From: JALOOB01 sp040766655
GTDB taxonomy: Bacteria; Chloroflexota; Anaerolineae; CG2-30-64-16
Assembly: GCA_040766655.1 (NCBI GenBank)
Contig: JAXGQB010000016.1
Location: 115,767-179,766 of the forward strand
Length of the DNA stretch: 64,000 nt
Direction: 5' to 3'
In this document: positions 7,637 through 16,439 of the stretch, one piece after another
Layout: the number at the start of each line of letters is the position of its first letter
Position numbering within the stretch: position 1 is the stretch's first letter
Position numbers and translations under genes: made by a program
The notes under the pieces: model-generated
The model's input: the letters and a program-made list of their open reading frames with translations, nothing else
What the model was told of the DNA's origin: nothing
Databases searched by the model: none

Positions 7637-9481
7637 ATGACAGCACAACCGAAACCGACCTCGCGCCCCGTCGCGGCGCGCCTGTTGGGCGACGTTCCGC
7701 TTCCCAACCGCAAGTTTCTGCGCGACCTTTTTTCCGGCTACCGCCGCCTGCTGCGCTTCGTGCGCCCTTATTGGCGGTTCCTGGCGCTCGCGGGCGTCAT
7801 CCTGACGATCAACAGCCTGGCCGGCCTGGCCCTGCCGCTCATCGTGCGCCAGGTGGTGGACAGCGCGCTGGTCAGCCGCAGCTTCGTGCTGCTGGACCGC
7901 GTCACGCTGCTCCTCGTGGGCATCTTTCTCCTCCAGGCCGCGCTCGGGTTCGGGCAGGCCTACCTCGTGGGGTGGACCGGCGAGCGGGTGGTGACGAACC
8001 TGCGCCAGGCGCTCTACGGCCACCTGCAGGCGATGCCGCTGCGCTTTTTCGCCAACACGCGCATCGGCGAGCTGCTCTCGCGGCTCGGCAACGACGTCAG
8101 CACCATCCAGAACGCGGTCACCGACACGCTGTTGTCGCTGCTGTCGAACACGATCATGCTCATCGGCGGCATCGTCATCATCTTCGTGATGGCCTGGCGG
8201 CTGACCCTGATCATGCTGGCGGTCGTGCCGCTCGCGGTGATCGGAATGATCCTGCTGGGCCGCATCGTGCGCCGCCTCAGCAAGCAGGTGCAGGATGCGT
8301 TGGCCGAGGCCAGCGCGACGGCAGAGGAGGCGCTCTCGGGCGTGCGCATCGTCAAGTCGTTCGCACGGGAGCCCTACGAGGTGAGCCGCTACAACGACAC
8401 GGTCGAGCGGCTCTTCCGCATCGCGGTGACGCGCGTGCGGCTGTACGCCACCCTCGGCCCGGTGATCGGGCTGATCGCCTACTCGTCTATCGCGCTGGTA
8501 TTATGGTTCGGCAGCCGGGAGGTCATCGCGGGCGCCATGACCCCGGGCGAGCTGATCTCCTTCCTGCTCTACACGATGATGGTCGCGTCGCCGATCGCCA
8601 GCTTCACCGGCCTCTACAGCCAGTTCCAGCGTGCACTGGGCGCGAGCGAGCGAGTGTTCGAGCTGCTCGACACCGCGCCCGAGCTGCAGGACGATCCCGA
8701 CGCGCTCGTGCTGCCGCCCATCCGGGGCGAGGTGTGCTTCGAGCACGTCAGCTTCGACTACGGCGACGCCGGCGCGGCGCGGGAAGTGCTCCGTGAGATC
8801 GACCTGGCGGTGGCGCCGGGCCAGGTGGTCGCGCTGGTCGGTCCCAGCGGCGCGGGCAAGACCACGCTGGTCAACCTGGTCCCGCGCTTCTACGATCCCA
8901 CCGAGGGGTTCATCACAATCGACGGTCACGACATCCGCGGCGTCACCATCCGCTCCCTGCGCGAGCAGATCGGCATCGTGCCCCAGGAGACCGCACTCTT
9001 CAGCGGGTCGGTGCGCGACAACATCCGCTACGGCAAGCTCGATGCGACGCAGGCCGAGATCGAGGCCGCGGCAGAGGCGGCGAACGCGCACGATTTCATC
9101 GTGGACCTGCCCCTCGGGTACGATACGCTGGTCGGCGAGCGCGGGGTGAAGCTGAGCGGCGGCCAGCGCCAGCGCGTGGCCATCGCCCGAGCGCTGCTCA
9201 AGGATCCCCGCATCCTCATCCTCGACGAGGCGACGTCGTCGCTGGACAGCGAGTCGGAGCTGGCGGTGCAGGAGGCGCTCGAACGGCTGATGCGCGATCG
9301 CACCACGTTCGTGATCGCACATCGCCTGAGCACCATCACCAACGCGGACTGGATCGTCGTCATGGCGGACGGGCGCATCGTGGAGCAGGGCGCGCATGAG
9401 GCGCTGGTGGCGATCGAGGGCGGGCTCTATCGACGCATGCACGCGCTGCAGTTCCGCCTCGACGACGGCGAGGAAGGCTGA
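7637..9481 (+). CDS. ABC-type multidrug/lipid exporter (MsbA-like half transporter)
   Basis: A 614-residue protein combining a six-helix exporter membrane domain (about 35-330) with a C-terminal ATPase domain (about 365-600). The ATPase has Walker A GPSGAGKTT (from about 402), Q-loop region IGIVPQE, signature LSGGQRQR (about 505), Walker B ILILDEAT (about 525) and switch histidine in IAHRLST. Such half transporters act as dimers and export lipids, peptides or drugs. The substrate is not readable. It is expressed from its own promoter, apparently on a leaderless mRNA, and the next gene starts 3 bases after its stop. Confidence 0.9.
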   Translation: MTAQPKPTSRPVAARLLGDVPLPNRKFLRDLFSGYRRLLRFVRPYWRFLALAGVILTINSLAGLALPLIVRQVVDSALVSRSFVLLDRVTLLLVGIFLLQAALGFGQAYLVGWTGERVVTNLRQALYGHLQAMPLRFFANTRIGELLSRLGNDVSTIQNAVTDTLLSLLSNTIMLIGGIVIIFVMAWRLTLIMLAVVPLAVIGMILLGRIVRRLSKQVQDALAEASATAEEALSGVRIVKSFAREPYEVSRYNDTVERLFRIAVTRVRLYATLGPVIGLIAYSSIALVLWFGSREVIAGAMTPGELISFLLYTMMVASPIASFTGLYSQFQRALGASERVFELLDTAPELQDDPDALVLPPIRGEVCFEHVSFDYGDAGAAREVLREIDLAVAPGQVVALVGPSGAGKTTLVNLVPRFYDPTEGFITIDGHDIRGVTIRSLREQIGIVPQETALFSGSVRDNIRYGKLDATQAEIEAAAEAANAHDFIVDLPLGYDTLVGERGVKLSGGQRQRVAIARALLKDPRILILDEATSSLDSESELAVQEALERLMRDRTTFVIAHRLSTITNADWIVVMADGRIVEQGAHEALVAIEGGLYRRMHALQFRLDDGEEG

Positions 9482-9484
9482 GCT

Positions 9485-10633
9485 ATGTCCTGGGCATTGA
9501 AGGTCGCGACGGTGCGCGGCATCCCCATCCGGGTGCACGTGAGCTTCCTGCTCATCCTGCTCTGGGCGGGCTGGACCGGCATCGCCGGCGGCCAGGGCGA
9601 CGGGTGGCTGGCGAACGCCGGGTTCATGATGCTCTTTGTGCTGCTCCTCTTCATCTGCGTCGTGCTGCATGAGCTGGGCCACAGCCTGGTGGCGCAGGCG
9701 TTCGGCGTCAAGGTGCACGACATTACGCTCTGGCCCATCGGCGGCGTCGCACGGCTCGCCAACATGCCCCAACGCCCCCTGCACGAGTTCCTGATCACCG
9801 CGGCCGGGCCGGCCGTCAACCTCGTGCTGGCGATCGTGCTCGCGCTGCTGGCCGCGTTGCTGATCGGGCCTGACAGGCTGCTGACCGCGTTTCTTACCGG
9901 CCGGGGCCTGACGCGCCTGATCACGGCGCAGACGGCCGAGAGCCTGGCGCTGCTCCTGGCGCTGCAGAACCTGCTGCTCGCGGTGTTCAACCTGATTCCC
10001 GCGTTTCCCATGGACGGCGGCCGCCTGCTCCGGTCGTTCATGGCCGGCTTTCTGCCCTTTCGCACGGCCACGCGCGCGGCCTCCTACGTCGGCCAGGGCA
10101 TCGCGCTGGTCCTGATAGCGCTGTCGTTTCTGTCGCCGGGCAACTTCTTCCTGACCCTGATCGGCGTGTTTGTGTTCCTGGGCGCCTGGCAGGAGCGGAC
10201 CCAGGTCACCCTGACGCAGTCGCTGGCGGGCCTGACTGTCGGCCGCGCCATGCAGCCCCTGGGCATGCAGCTTCCGGCGTCCGGCACGGTCGTCGAAGCC
10301 ATCCAGCGCGCGGCCGCGTCGCCTCAGTCCGCGTACGCGGTCGTTGACAACGGCCGTCTCGTCGGGCTGCTGACCCGCCGTGCACTCCTGCGGATGGGCG
10401 GAAAGGTCAGGGGGGGCGTGCTTGCTGACGCAAGCCGAACGGTGGGCAGCCAGCCCCTGGGTCCGATTCTCCAGGTGCCGCCGGACAGGCCGCTGCTCGA
10501 GGCCTATGCGCAGATCGGGCAGGATCAGGCTGCGGTCGTGGTGGATGCGGAGCGCGGTGCGGCGATCGGGCTGATCTCCCGCGCCGACATCTCCAGGCTG
10601 GCGGAGGCCCTGGAGATCCTCCGGACCTCCTGA
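9485..10633 (+). CDS. M50 site-2 protease family metalloprotease with CBS domains
   Basis: A 382-residue intramembrane zinc protease. The zinc motif HELGH has His62, Glu63 and His66, and the third ligand is the Asp of AFPMDGGRLL at about 176. Five or six membrane segments lie in the first 235 residues. The last 130 residues look like a pair of CBS domains (VGRAMQPLGMQLPASGTV; QVPPDRPLLEAYAQIG), as in the SpoIVFB/Rip3 branch, where CBS domains sense adenine nucleotides. Such enzymes cut membrane-bound regulators. The target here is unknown. The start is 3 bases after the ABC exporter stop, so the pair is an operon. Confidence 0.88.
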   Translation: MSWALKVATVRGIPIRVHVSFLLILLWAGWTGIAGGQGDGWLANAGFMMLFVLLLFICVVLHELGHSLVAQAFGVKVHDITLWPIGGVARLANMPQRPLHEFLITAAGPAVNLVLAIVLALLAALLIGPDRLLTAFLTGRGLTRLITAQTAESLALLLALQNLLLAVFNLIPAFPMDGGRLLRSFMAGFLPFRTATRAASYVGQGIALVLIALSFLSPGNFFLTLIGVFVFLGAWQERTQVTLTQSLAGLTVGRAMQPLGMQLPASGTVVEAIQRAAASPQSAYAVVDNGRLVGLLTRRALLRMGGKVRGGVLADASRTVGSQPLGPILQVPPDRPLLEAYAQIGQDQAAVVVDAERGAAIGLISRADISRLAEALEILRTS

Positions 10634-10644
10634 GGGCTTAGACC

Positions 10645-12567
10645 ATGCGACGTGCCCTTCGGGAAACCTGGGAGCTCCTGCGCCTCCTCGTGGCATGGGT
10701 GCTCGGCCGGCCCTATCACCCCCGAGTCGAACCTGGCGACCATGGCCGTGTGCCCGCGCGGCCCCAGTTCATCATGATCCAGATCGACGGCCTTGCACAC
10801 GAGTACCTGTTGCGCGCCATGGCCGCGGGCCACACGCCCAACATCCGCCGGCTCATCGCGCAGGGCCACCGGTTCCAGAGATGGCGCTGTGGCGTGCCCT
10901 CCTCCACTCCGGCCAGCCAATCGGGCATCATGTACGGCAACAACTGGAACGTGCCCGCGTTTCGCTGGTACGAGAAGGAGTCGGGCCTCGCGCCGCACTG
11001 CAAGTCGCCCGCCCATGCAGCACGCATCAAGGCCGCGGTGTCGGAGGGGCGGCCGGGCATCCTTGGGGGCGGCTCGAGCTACGGCAACCTCATCGACGGC
11101 GACGCGCGGCTGGCCCTCTTCACACTGTCCGCCATGGGCCGGCAGCGCTTCTACGAGCACATGCGCGGGCTGGGCTGGGCCCTGCTCTTCGCGCTCATCC
11201 CCTGGCGCATCGTCCGTATCGTCGCACTCATCATCTGGGAACTGGTGCGCGACATCGTGCGCACCGTGGTGGTGTGGATCCGCAGCGGCTTCCGGCGCCG
11301 GCTCACGCTCATCAAGCCCGTGCTGCAGGTCCTCACGAACGTCTTCCTTCCCGAGATCCAGACGTTCGGCGTTCTGCTCGACGTGTATCGCGGCATGCCG
11401 TCCGTGTACGTTAACTACTACGGGTACGACGAGGTGGCGCATGGGGACGGAGCGCTGGGCCCGGAGGCGGTGCGCGCGTTGCGCCGTATCGACGGGCACG
11501 TCGGCCAGATCGAGCGCCTGCGCCGCGTCTACCGGCCCGACGCGCACCTCTACATACTGTCGGATCACGGGATGAGCCCTGCGATCCCCATCGACCGGGT
11601 CGATCCCAAGCAGCCGCTGGGCAAGTTCGTGGCGGGCGCCCTGGCGGCCTCCGTGGCGTTCGACGAGGCGCTGGCCCAACCGCCGCCCTTCGCCGGTGAT
11701 CAGGCTGGACCATCGCCGGGTTCTGCGCCGGGCTCCCGCCCATCCGAGGTAAGCACGATCGACGACAGCTACCGTTGGCTGGTCGACGAGCTGGACGGCG
11801 TGGAGATGAGGCTTTCCCCGCGCGGCCGGCGGCTGGCAAAGGCCCTGCGCAAGCGGCTCATCGACCGGCTGCCGCCCGACCCCGACTCGGAGTATGACCT
11901 GGCGCGGGGCGCGGACGTCGTCGTGCGCGTGTCGGGCAACGTGGCGCACCTCTACTTCAACGTGACGCGCGGCAAGATGGACGTCAGCGAGATCGCGCTG
12001 CTCTACGGCGATCTGCTCGACGCGCTGAACCACCATCCCGGGGTCGGCCTGGTCCTGGCGGTGGAGGATGGCCGGCCGGTGATCATCACTTCGAGCGGCA
12101 CGGTCGGCCTCACGGCCGGGCGCCTGCCGCCCGGGTTGGCCGAGCCGCAGCAGAGCGCGGCCGACCTGGCCCGGCTCCTCACCTTCCCGCACTCGGGCGA
12201 CCTGGTCGTCATCGGCGCGTGGAACCTGCGCGGCCGCGTCGTGACCTTCGAAAACCAGAATGCCACGCACGGCGGCATCGGGGGGCCGCAGGAGTACCCC
12301 TTCTTCCTCACGCCGCCCGGGTCGGCCTTGGACGTGACGCACGTGACGAACGCCAGCCAGATCTACGACTTCTTCATCCGGGAGTATCCGCCGCGGCCGG
12401 CTGCCGCAACCGGGGCCGCCGAGGAGGATGCGGGGGCTGAGGATGTGGTCGCCGCCGAAGCGGTTACCGCGGAAGGACCGGCTTCCCAAGGGACGGCCTC
12501 GGATGCACCCGCGTCGGGCGAGGCGGTCACCGCGTCGAGCGACGCGCCAGCCACGCCGCCGCAGTGA
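10645..12567 (+). CDS. Membrane-linked alkaline phosphatase/phosphodiesterase superfamily protein
   Basis: A 640-residue protein. It begins with a hydrophobic N-terminal helix, then the phosphodiesterase start (MIQIDGLAHEYLLRAM, with a metal-binding Asp). The probable nucleophile segment is GVPSSTPASQSGIMYGN, and metal ligands appear in YYGYDEVAHGDG and SDHGMSP. A basic hydrophobic stretch at about 173-215 (LLFALIPWRIVRIVALIIW) interrupts the enzyme domain and probably anchors it in the membrane. The C-terminal 75 residues are Ala/Thr/Glu-rich. The family hydrolyses phosphodiesters, often of lipids or nucleotides. It follows the M50 protease by 11 bases. Its 3' end overlaps the convergent gene at 12527. 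Confidence 0.72.
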   Translation: MRRALRETWELLRLLVAWVLGRPYHPRVEPGDHGRVPARPQFIMIQIDGLAHEYLLRAMAAGHTPNIRRLIAQGHRFQRWRCGVPSSTPASQSGIMYGNNWNVPAFRWYEKESGLAPHCKSPAHAARIKAAVSEGRPGILGGGSSYGNLIDGDARLALFTLSAMGRQRFYEHMRGLGWALLFALIPWRIVRIVALIIWELVRDIVRTVVVWIRSGFRRRLTLIKPVLQVLTNVFLPEIQTFGVLLDVYRGMPSVYVNYYGYDEVAHGDGALGPEAVRALRRIDGHVGQIERLRRVYRPDAHLYILSDHGMSPAIPIDRVDPKQPLGKFVAGALAASVAFDEALAQPPPFAGDQAGPSPGSAPGSRPSEVSTIDDSYRWLVDELDGVEMRLSPRGRRLAKALRKRLIDRLPPDPDSEYDLARGADVVVRVSGNVAHLYFNVTRGKMDVSEIALLYGDLLDALNHHPGVGLVLAVEDGRPVIITSSGTVGLTAGRLPPGLAEPQQSAADLARLLTFPHSGDLVVIGAWNLRGRVVTFENQNATHGGIGGPQEYPFFLTPPGSALDVTHVTNASQIYDFFIREYPPRPAAATGAAEEDAGAEDVVAAEAVTAEGPASQGTASDAPASGEAVTASSDAPATPPQ

Positions 12568-12931
12568 GCAGGAGCAGGCCCGCCGCGTCGAAGGCGATGA
12601 ACCGGGCCATGCTGCCGCGCGCCAGCGCGTGCTCGGGGGACAGGCTGAGGTAGATCAGGCTCTCGCCCAGCAGCCCGATGGCCTGCATGGCCAGCGCCTC
12701 GTACAAGGAGATGCGGTGGCGCAGCGGATGCCACAGCGCGACGGCATAGGGCACGTTCCACATCAGGAAGAGCACCCCCATCCCGCGCACCATGCCCTCG
12801 CCGGGCACACCCGATAGCTCGAAGCCGGCCGCATAGCCCGCGGGCGCGCTGAGGAACGCCACCGCGCATTGCACGTTCCAGGCGAACACGGGTGCGATCA
12901 GGCCGCGCAGGGTCCAGGTGTTCATCGTCAT
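12527..12931 (-). CDS. Small integral membrane protein of unknown function
   Basis: A 134-residue protein with four hydrophobic segments (roughly residues 5-25, 38-55, 66-86 and 105-125) and no motif that I recognise. It is encoded opposite the phosphodiesterase gene and overlaps its end by 41 bases. I start at ATG 12931 (MTMNTWTLRG), with ATG 12925 as alternative, because a promoter with its -10 box at 12938-12943 rules out the longer frame. That leaves only 6 bases between -10 box and start, so the mRNA is probably leaderless. Confidence 0.6.
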   Translation of the reverse strand: MTMNTWTLRGLIAPVFAWNVQCAVAFLSAPAGYAAGFELSGVPGEGMVRGMGVLFLMWNVPYAVALWHPLRHRISLYEALAMQAIGLLGESLIYLSLSPEHALARGSMARFIAFDAAGLLLLTAAAWLARRSTR

Positions 12932-12937
12932 CGTGGC

Positions 12938-12966
12938 ATTATGGCACAGCGGTGCGCATGGCACAA
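12938..12966 (-). promoter_or_regulatory. Promoter of the small membrane protein, leaderless
   Basis: On the minus strand TTGTGC (12966-12961), a 17-base spacer and CATAAT (12943-12938). ATG 12931 follows after 6 bases, at the position where transcription should begin. Confidence 0.6.
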
Positions 12967-13033
12967 AGGATGGCGCTTTCCCTATCCAGATGGGACACAG
13001 CAGCGCCCGACTATCGGCTGCACGCTGCGGGTG

Positions 13034-14692
13034 CTAGCGGACGAGTCTGGCAAGTGCAGCGAAATCCTCGTCGTTGCTGAGTAGGATGGCATGATCGCGC
13101 GCATATGCTGTGGCGTCGGGCGTGAAGCCGGCCTGCGAGACACACCATACGCGGGCGTCAAGGCCCTCGGCGATCGACAAGATCTGCTCCAGTTCTTTGC
13201 GACCTACGCGCTTCAATCGCCATTTGACTTCGACCACCCACTTCTCTTCGTTCTCCGCCAGCGCATCGATCTCGACTTGCCCGTCCCGCGACCGATATGG
13301 CTCTACGTGGGCAAAGCATGGCACCACAACGGAATTCTCCTGCCCGAAGTGGGAGCCTGGAACGGTGCGACCAGCCAGCTTGCGCAGGAGTTCCCGCACC
13401 TCGCTCTCCTTGGCGCGTCCAAGTTGCGTCGAGGTCCGTGCAAACCTCTCGCTGAGATCATTGACCAGGCGCTGTAGATCCTCTGCGGCTGGGAAACCGT
13501 CAGATTCGATGCCTCTGGAGACGTAAGCAACCCAGTAGCGCAAGACCGTGTCACGATAGAAGTAGCGCTGGTCTTTGAATACCAGCAGATCGACATCGAT
13601 CAGCCAGCGCAAGTAGTCCTGAACGCTGGATGGGCGACGGTGCACCCGTCGCGCAGCTTCGGTCAGCGTTAAGCCGTCTTCTTCCGCCAGAACCTGGAGT
13701 AACGCCTTCAGGGAGGCGTACCCGCGTGCTTTTTGTAGCGAGATGTCATACAAATACCGGCAGTAGCTGTAAATCTGGCCGCGTGCGCCGAGCGTCTCAA
13801 GGACGAAGGCCTGCGCCACCTGATTAGCAGTAATCAGGTTGGGCTCGTCGGATGACAGTTCGCGGAGCCGTTCGGCCAGCGCGGTCACGTAAAAGGGGTG
13901 ACCGTTCGTATAGGTGTAGACTCCGGCCTGCGCCGCGGAGCTTAGCGATTGTCCAATGATTTTCGTCGTTAGGGTCTGCGTGTCCTCGGCTGTGAGCGGC
14001 GGTAACTCGACGGCACGTAACTGCAGAAACAGTGGCGACTCATGGTCGCGTACCATCTGCTCCATGGCTGTGATGGCGGAGCCCGTCACCACGTAGCCGA
14101 CGTGAGAATGCTGCTGAATAACTGAGCGAAAAATCTTGTACGGATTGCCGACCTGCGGGAATCGAGATAGAGACGATAGTTCGGTGAACTCATCCAGAAA
14201 GCACATGATGGGCTGGCCCAAGGCGGCTGCCAGGCGGTCAGGCAAGTCGAAAGCGAGATGGAGAAGCGCGCCGGGATCGCTGGCTTCACGCCCCAATGAA
14301 TCGACCATGAAGCGGATTGCTTCCAGCGCCACGGTGATGCCGGCAGCCGGCGTCTGCAGCAGATCGATGGCCCGCATGTAGGGCTCGACACTGCCCTCAC
14401 CGCGCGCAATGGCCCAAAAACAGGTCAGCCCGACGTAGCGCTGGACGAATAACTCCGGTGAGGCGCCGATCCCTTCCAGATTCATGTAGACCGGTAGCAC
14501 GCGACCCTGGACCGACAGCTGTCGCATGTGCTCCTGGCAGAGCAGCGTTTTGCCAATGCGCCGCAAGCCAAACAGCGCAATGTGGTGCGGCCGGCCGCGT
14601 TCAAGGTCTGCGGATGCCTGAGTGAGGATGCTCAACTCATGCACGCGATCGGTAAAGACCTCAAGAGAAGGATTGGCTCGCCAACTGCTCAT
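13034..14692 (-). CDS. AAA ATPase with winged-helix and PD-(D/E)xK nuclease-like C-terminus
   Basis: A 552-residue protein of the archaeal-type ATPase group (DUF234 relatives). Walker A is GLRRIGKT (residues 42-49) and Walker B is MCFLDEFTEL. A winged-helix segment follows at about 330-390 (LTLTEAARRVHRRPSSVQDYLRWL). The C-terminal part carries EIDALAE and, about 10 residues on, VVEVKWR, an E-x-D...E-x-K pattern of the PD-(D/E)xK nuclease fold. Relatives are poorly characterised and often linked to mobile or stress functions. The gene stands alone behind its own promoter and a striking double palindrome. The start ATG 14692 has AAAGGAG upstream. Its codon use looks less GC-biased than its neighbours, hinting at transfer. 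Confidence 0.75.
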   Translation of the reverse strand: MSSWRANPSLEVFTDRVHELSILTQASADLERGRPHHIALFGLRRIGKTLLCQEHMRQLSVQGRVLPVYMNLEGIGASPELFVQRYVGLTCFWAIARGEGSVEPYMRAIDLLQTPAAGITVALEAIRFMVDSLGREASDPGALLHLAFDLPDRLAAALGQPIMCFLDEFTELSSLSRFPQVGNPYKIFRSVIQQHSHVGYVVTGSAITAMEQMVRDHESPLFLQLRAVELPPLTAEDTQTLTTKIIGQSLSSAAQAGVYTYTNGHPFYVTALAERLRELSSDEPNLITANQVAQAFVLETLGARGQIYSYCRYLYDISLQKARGYASLKALLQVLAEEDGLTLTEAARRVHRRPSSVQDYLRWLIDVDLLVFKDQRYFYRDTVLRYWVAYVSRGIESDGFPAAEDLQRLVNDLSERFARTSTQLGRAKESEVRELLRKLAGRTVPGSHFGQENSVVVPCFAHVEPYRSRDGQVEIDALAENEEKWVVEVKWRLKRVGRKELEQILSIAEGLDARVWCVSQAGFTPDATAYARDHAILLSNDEDFAALARLVR

Positions 14693-14720
14693 GCGCTTGC
14701 TCCTTTGGCTGATTCGCCCA

Positions 14721-14752
14721 TCGGTTAATTGACCGATCGGTCAATTGACCGA
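14721..14752 (-). promoter_or_regulatory. Two abutting 16-bp palindromes (operator of the ATPase gene)
   Basis: TCGGTTAATTGACCGA (14721-14736) and the perfect palindrome TCGGTCAATTGACCGA (14737-14752) lie directly next to each other. They begin right after the -10 box and cover the expected start of the minus-strand transcript. This is the geometry of a repressor site binding two dimers. The regulator is not identifiable from this window. Confidence 0.65.
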
Positions 14753-14781
14753 ATTATGGCACAACCTGCAAATGCTGGCAA
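14753..14781 (-). promoter_or_regulatory. Promoter of the AAA ATPase gene
   Basis: On the minus strand TTGCCA (14781-14776), a 17-base spacer and CATAAT (14758-14753), followed immediately by the double palindrome. Confidence 0.6.
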
Positions 14782-14897
14782 GCTCAGCCTAAATCTGCGG
14801 CGCGGTAATCGGAAATGGTGCTTCACGGGGCAAAAGCACGCGGTTAATGGGCGGTGGCATCACTTCGCGAGATCGTAATGAGACGACAAAATACCAC

Positions 14898-14926
14898 TTG
14901 ACAATAACATGCAAGCCTGATATTCT
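14898..14926 (+). promoter_or_regulatory. Promoter of the recombinase-like gene
   Basis: TTGACA (14898-14903), a 17-base spacer and TATTCT (14921-14926). GGGAGG at 14973-14978 then precedes ATG 14984. Confidence 0.75.
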
Positions 14927-14983
14927 GTCGATCAGTAGGACTATACGAAGGTGGGCGACCTGCCTGTCACGTGGGAGGCGAAC

Positions 14984-16237
14984 ATGTCCGTGGAACAGCC
15001 CTCTCTGTTCGACCCGATCCTGATCGACCAACTGGCGGAGGAGCAGGCGGCGCTGGCGGGCGCGACGCAGGGGGAAGTCGCGGTGCGGGATCTCGAAGCG
15101 GCCGAGGCCGCGCCCGGCTCGGCGCCTGAAGCAGACGCCGTCGCGGCGCCTGAAGTGGAGCCCGTCACGCCGCCTGAAGCGGAGCCCGTCGCGCCGCCTG
15201 AAGCGGAGCCCGACTCAGCGCCCGATACGGTGTCTGGAGCGGAGCCTGGCGCGGTACGCGTGTTCCAGGCGACCGCAGCGGTGCACGAGGCGCAGCCCGA
15301 CTTGACGCCCGATGCGGCCCCTGAACCCGCGCGGCTGCCTGCCATTCCCGCCGCGCCGCCAGGCCTCACTGCAACGTCCTCCCTGCTCGAAGCGTCCCGC
15401 GCGTTCGAGGACCACATGCTGCGCCAGGGATTCTCGGAGAACACCATCAAGGCGTTCGCCGCGGACCTGCGCCTCTTCGCAAAGCACGCCGGCGCCAACC
15501 GGCCGGTGGGGCAGGTGGGCCAGGCCGATCTCGAGGCGTTCATGACCTGGTTGAGCACGGAGCGCGATGTCCCGTGCAGCCCCAAGTCGTACGCGCGGCG
15601 CCTGACCACGCTGAAGGTGTTCTTTGGCTGGCTGGCAGCGGCCGAGGTGCTTCCGAAGGACCCGGCCGCGCCCCTCGTCCACATCCATCCCACGACCCCG
15701 ATGCCCGAGATCCTGTACGACAGCCAGATCAGCGACCTGCTGCGCGTGACGCGGGACCTGCTGTGGGCGCCCAAGCCCGACGCCAGGCCCTTCGTCCTGG
15801 TCACCCTGCTGCTGCAGACGGGCATCAAGAAGGGCGAGTGCATGGAGATCAAGCTGGAGCACATCGACCTCTCGAACCCCCAGGCGCCGGTGCTCTATAT
15901 CCGCTATCCCGATCCGCGCAAGGCGCTGAAGGAGCGGCGGCTGGCGCTGGGCCCGAACTTCACGCCCGCGTTTCGCCAGTACGTGCGCGAGTATCAGCCG
16001 AAGGCGTACCTGTTCGAATGCACCGCACGCAACCTGGAGTACGTGCTGGGGGATGCGGCCGCGCTGGCCGAGATTCCGGGGGGGTGTTCGTTCGAGCAGC
16101 TGCGCTGGACGTGCGCAGTGCGCGACTATCGCAACGGGATGACGGCGGATCAGTTGCGCCAGAAGCTCGGCCTATCGATGATCACGTGGCGCGAGACGCT
16201 GCCGAAGATTCAGAAGCTGGCGCGGCCGGCGTTGTGA
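14984..16237 (+). CDS. Tyrosine recombinase homologue lacking catalytic residues
   Basis: A 417-residue protein. Residues 1-125 are an Ala/Pro/Glu-rich extension containing a 24-bp DNA repeat. Residues about 127-215 are a SAM-like core-binding domain (FEDHMLRQGFSENTIKAFAADL), and 230-417 follow the phage-integrase catalytic fold. The usual R...HxxR...H/W...Y set is mostly gone. The first Arg is Lys282 (TGIKKGE), HxLR is Glu371-Q-L-Arg374, the LGH position is Leu397, and the Tyr position is Leu406. Strand transfer therefore looks impossible, and a DNA-binding or architectural role is more likely. ATG 14984 is chosen for its ribosome-binding site and promoter. It is divergent from the ATPase gene. 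Confidence 0.75.
   Translation: MSVEQPSLFDPILIDQLAEEQAALAGATQGEVAVRDLEAAEAAPGSAPEADAVAAPEVEPVTPPEAEPVAPPEAEPDSAPDTVSGAEPGAVRVFQATAAVHEAQPDLTPDAAPEPARLPAIPAAPPGLTATSSLLEASRAFEDHMLRQGFSENTIKAFAADLRLFAKHAGANRPVGQVGQADLEAFMTWLSTERDVPCSPKSYARRLTTLKVFFGWLAAAEVLPKDPAAPLVHIHPTTPMPEILYDSQISDLLRVTRDLLWAPKPDARPFVLVTLLLQTGIKKGECMEIKLEHIDLSNPQAPVLYIRYPDPRKALKERRLALGPNFTPAFRQYVREYQPKAYLFECTARNLEYVLGDAAALAEIPGGCSFEQLRWTCAVRDYRNGMTADQLRQKLGLSMITWRETLPKIQKLARPAL
15119..15214 (+). repeat. 24-bp in-frame tandem repeat in the recombinase-like gene
   Basis: Four units of 24 bases share the core CGCCTGAAG and end in CCGTC or CCGAC. Each encodes eight residues of the type APEAEPV/D. A degenerate fifth unit follows. 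The unit number is likely to vary between strains. Confidence 0.7.
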
Positions 16238-16238
16238 C

Positions 16239-16320
16239 GATTGAAGATTGAAGATGGAAGAAGGAAGATGTTGGGCAGGGGTTGCAGGTTGCAGGTTGCA
16301 GGTTGAGGGTTACAGGTTGT
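16239..16320 (+). repeat. Short tandem repeats (GATTGAA and GGTTGCA type)
   Basis: The gap 16238-16439 between two convergent genes holds no gene. It opens with GATTGAA/GAAGATG reiterations (16239-16270) and then GGTTGCA reiterations drifting to GGTTGAG and GGTTACA (16280-16318). Confidence 0.7.
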
Positions 16321-16349
16321 TTGAGCTTCGCTGGCTCAGGGTTGCAGGT

Positions 16350-16404
16350 CCGTCCACGCAGGTGGACGGCCGGCCGAAGGCCCCTTAGCCGCGACCTCGG
16401 TCGC
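16350..16404. repeat. Hairpin cluster between convergent genes
   Basis: CCGTCCAC (16350-16357) pairs with GTGGACGG (16362-16369), and GCGACC (16391-16396) pairs with GGTCGC (16399-16404) around a TC loop. GGCCGGCCGAAGGCC lies between them. The style matches the cluster at 52271-52401, also between convergent genes. It may serve as a two-way transcription end. Confidence 0.5.
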
Positions 16405-16439
16405 CGGGACAGGGGCGTGGATTGCCGATTGCGTGGCGA

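Noticed and set aside
8501..10696. Long minus-strand open frame of 731 codons
   Set aside because: It lies opposite the ABC exporter and M50 protease genes, whose motifs are intact. Its His/Arg/Gln-rich composition is that of an antisense shadow in high-GC DNA.
12219..12440. Small plus-strand frames inside the phosphodiesterase gene
   Set aside because: They are out of frame with a well-supported gene and have no start signals.
14984..16237. Recombinase-like gene as the mark of an integrated phage or genomic island
   Set aside because: No attachment-site repeats, tRNA gene, excisionase or phage genes are nearby, and the catalytic residues are missing.
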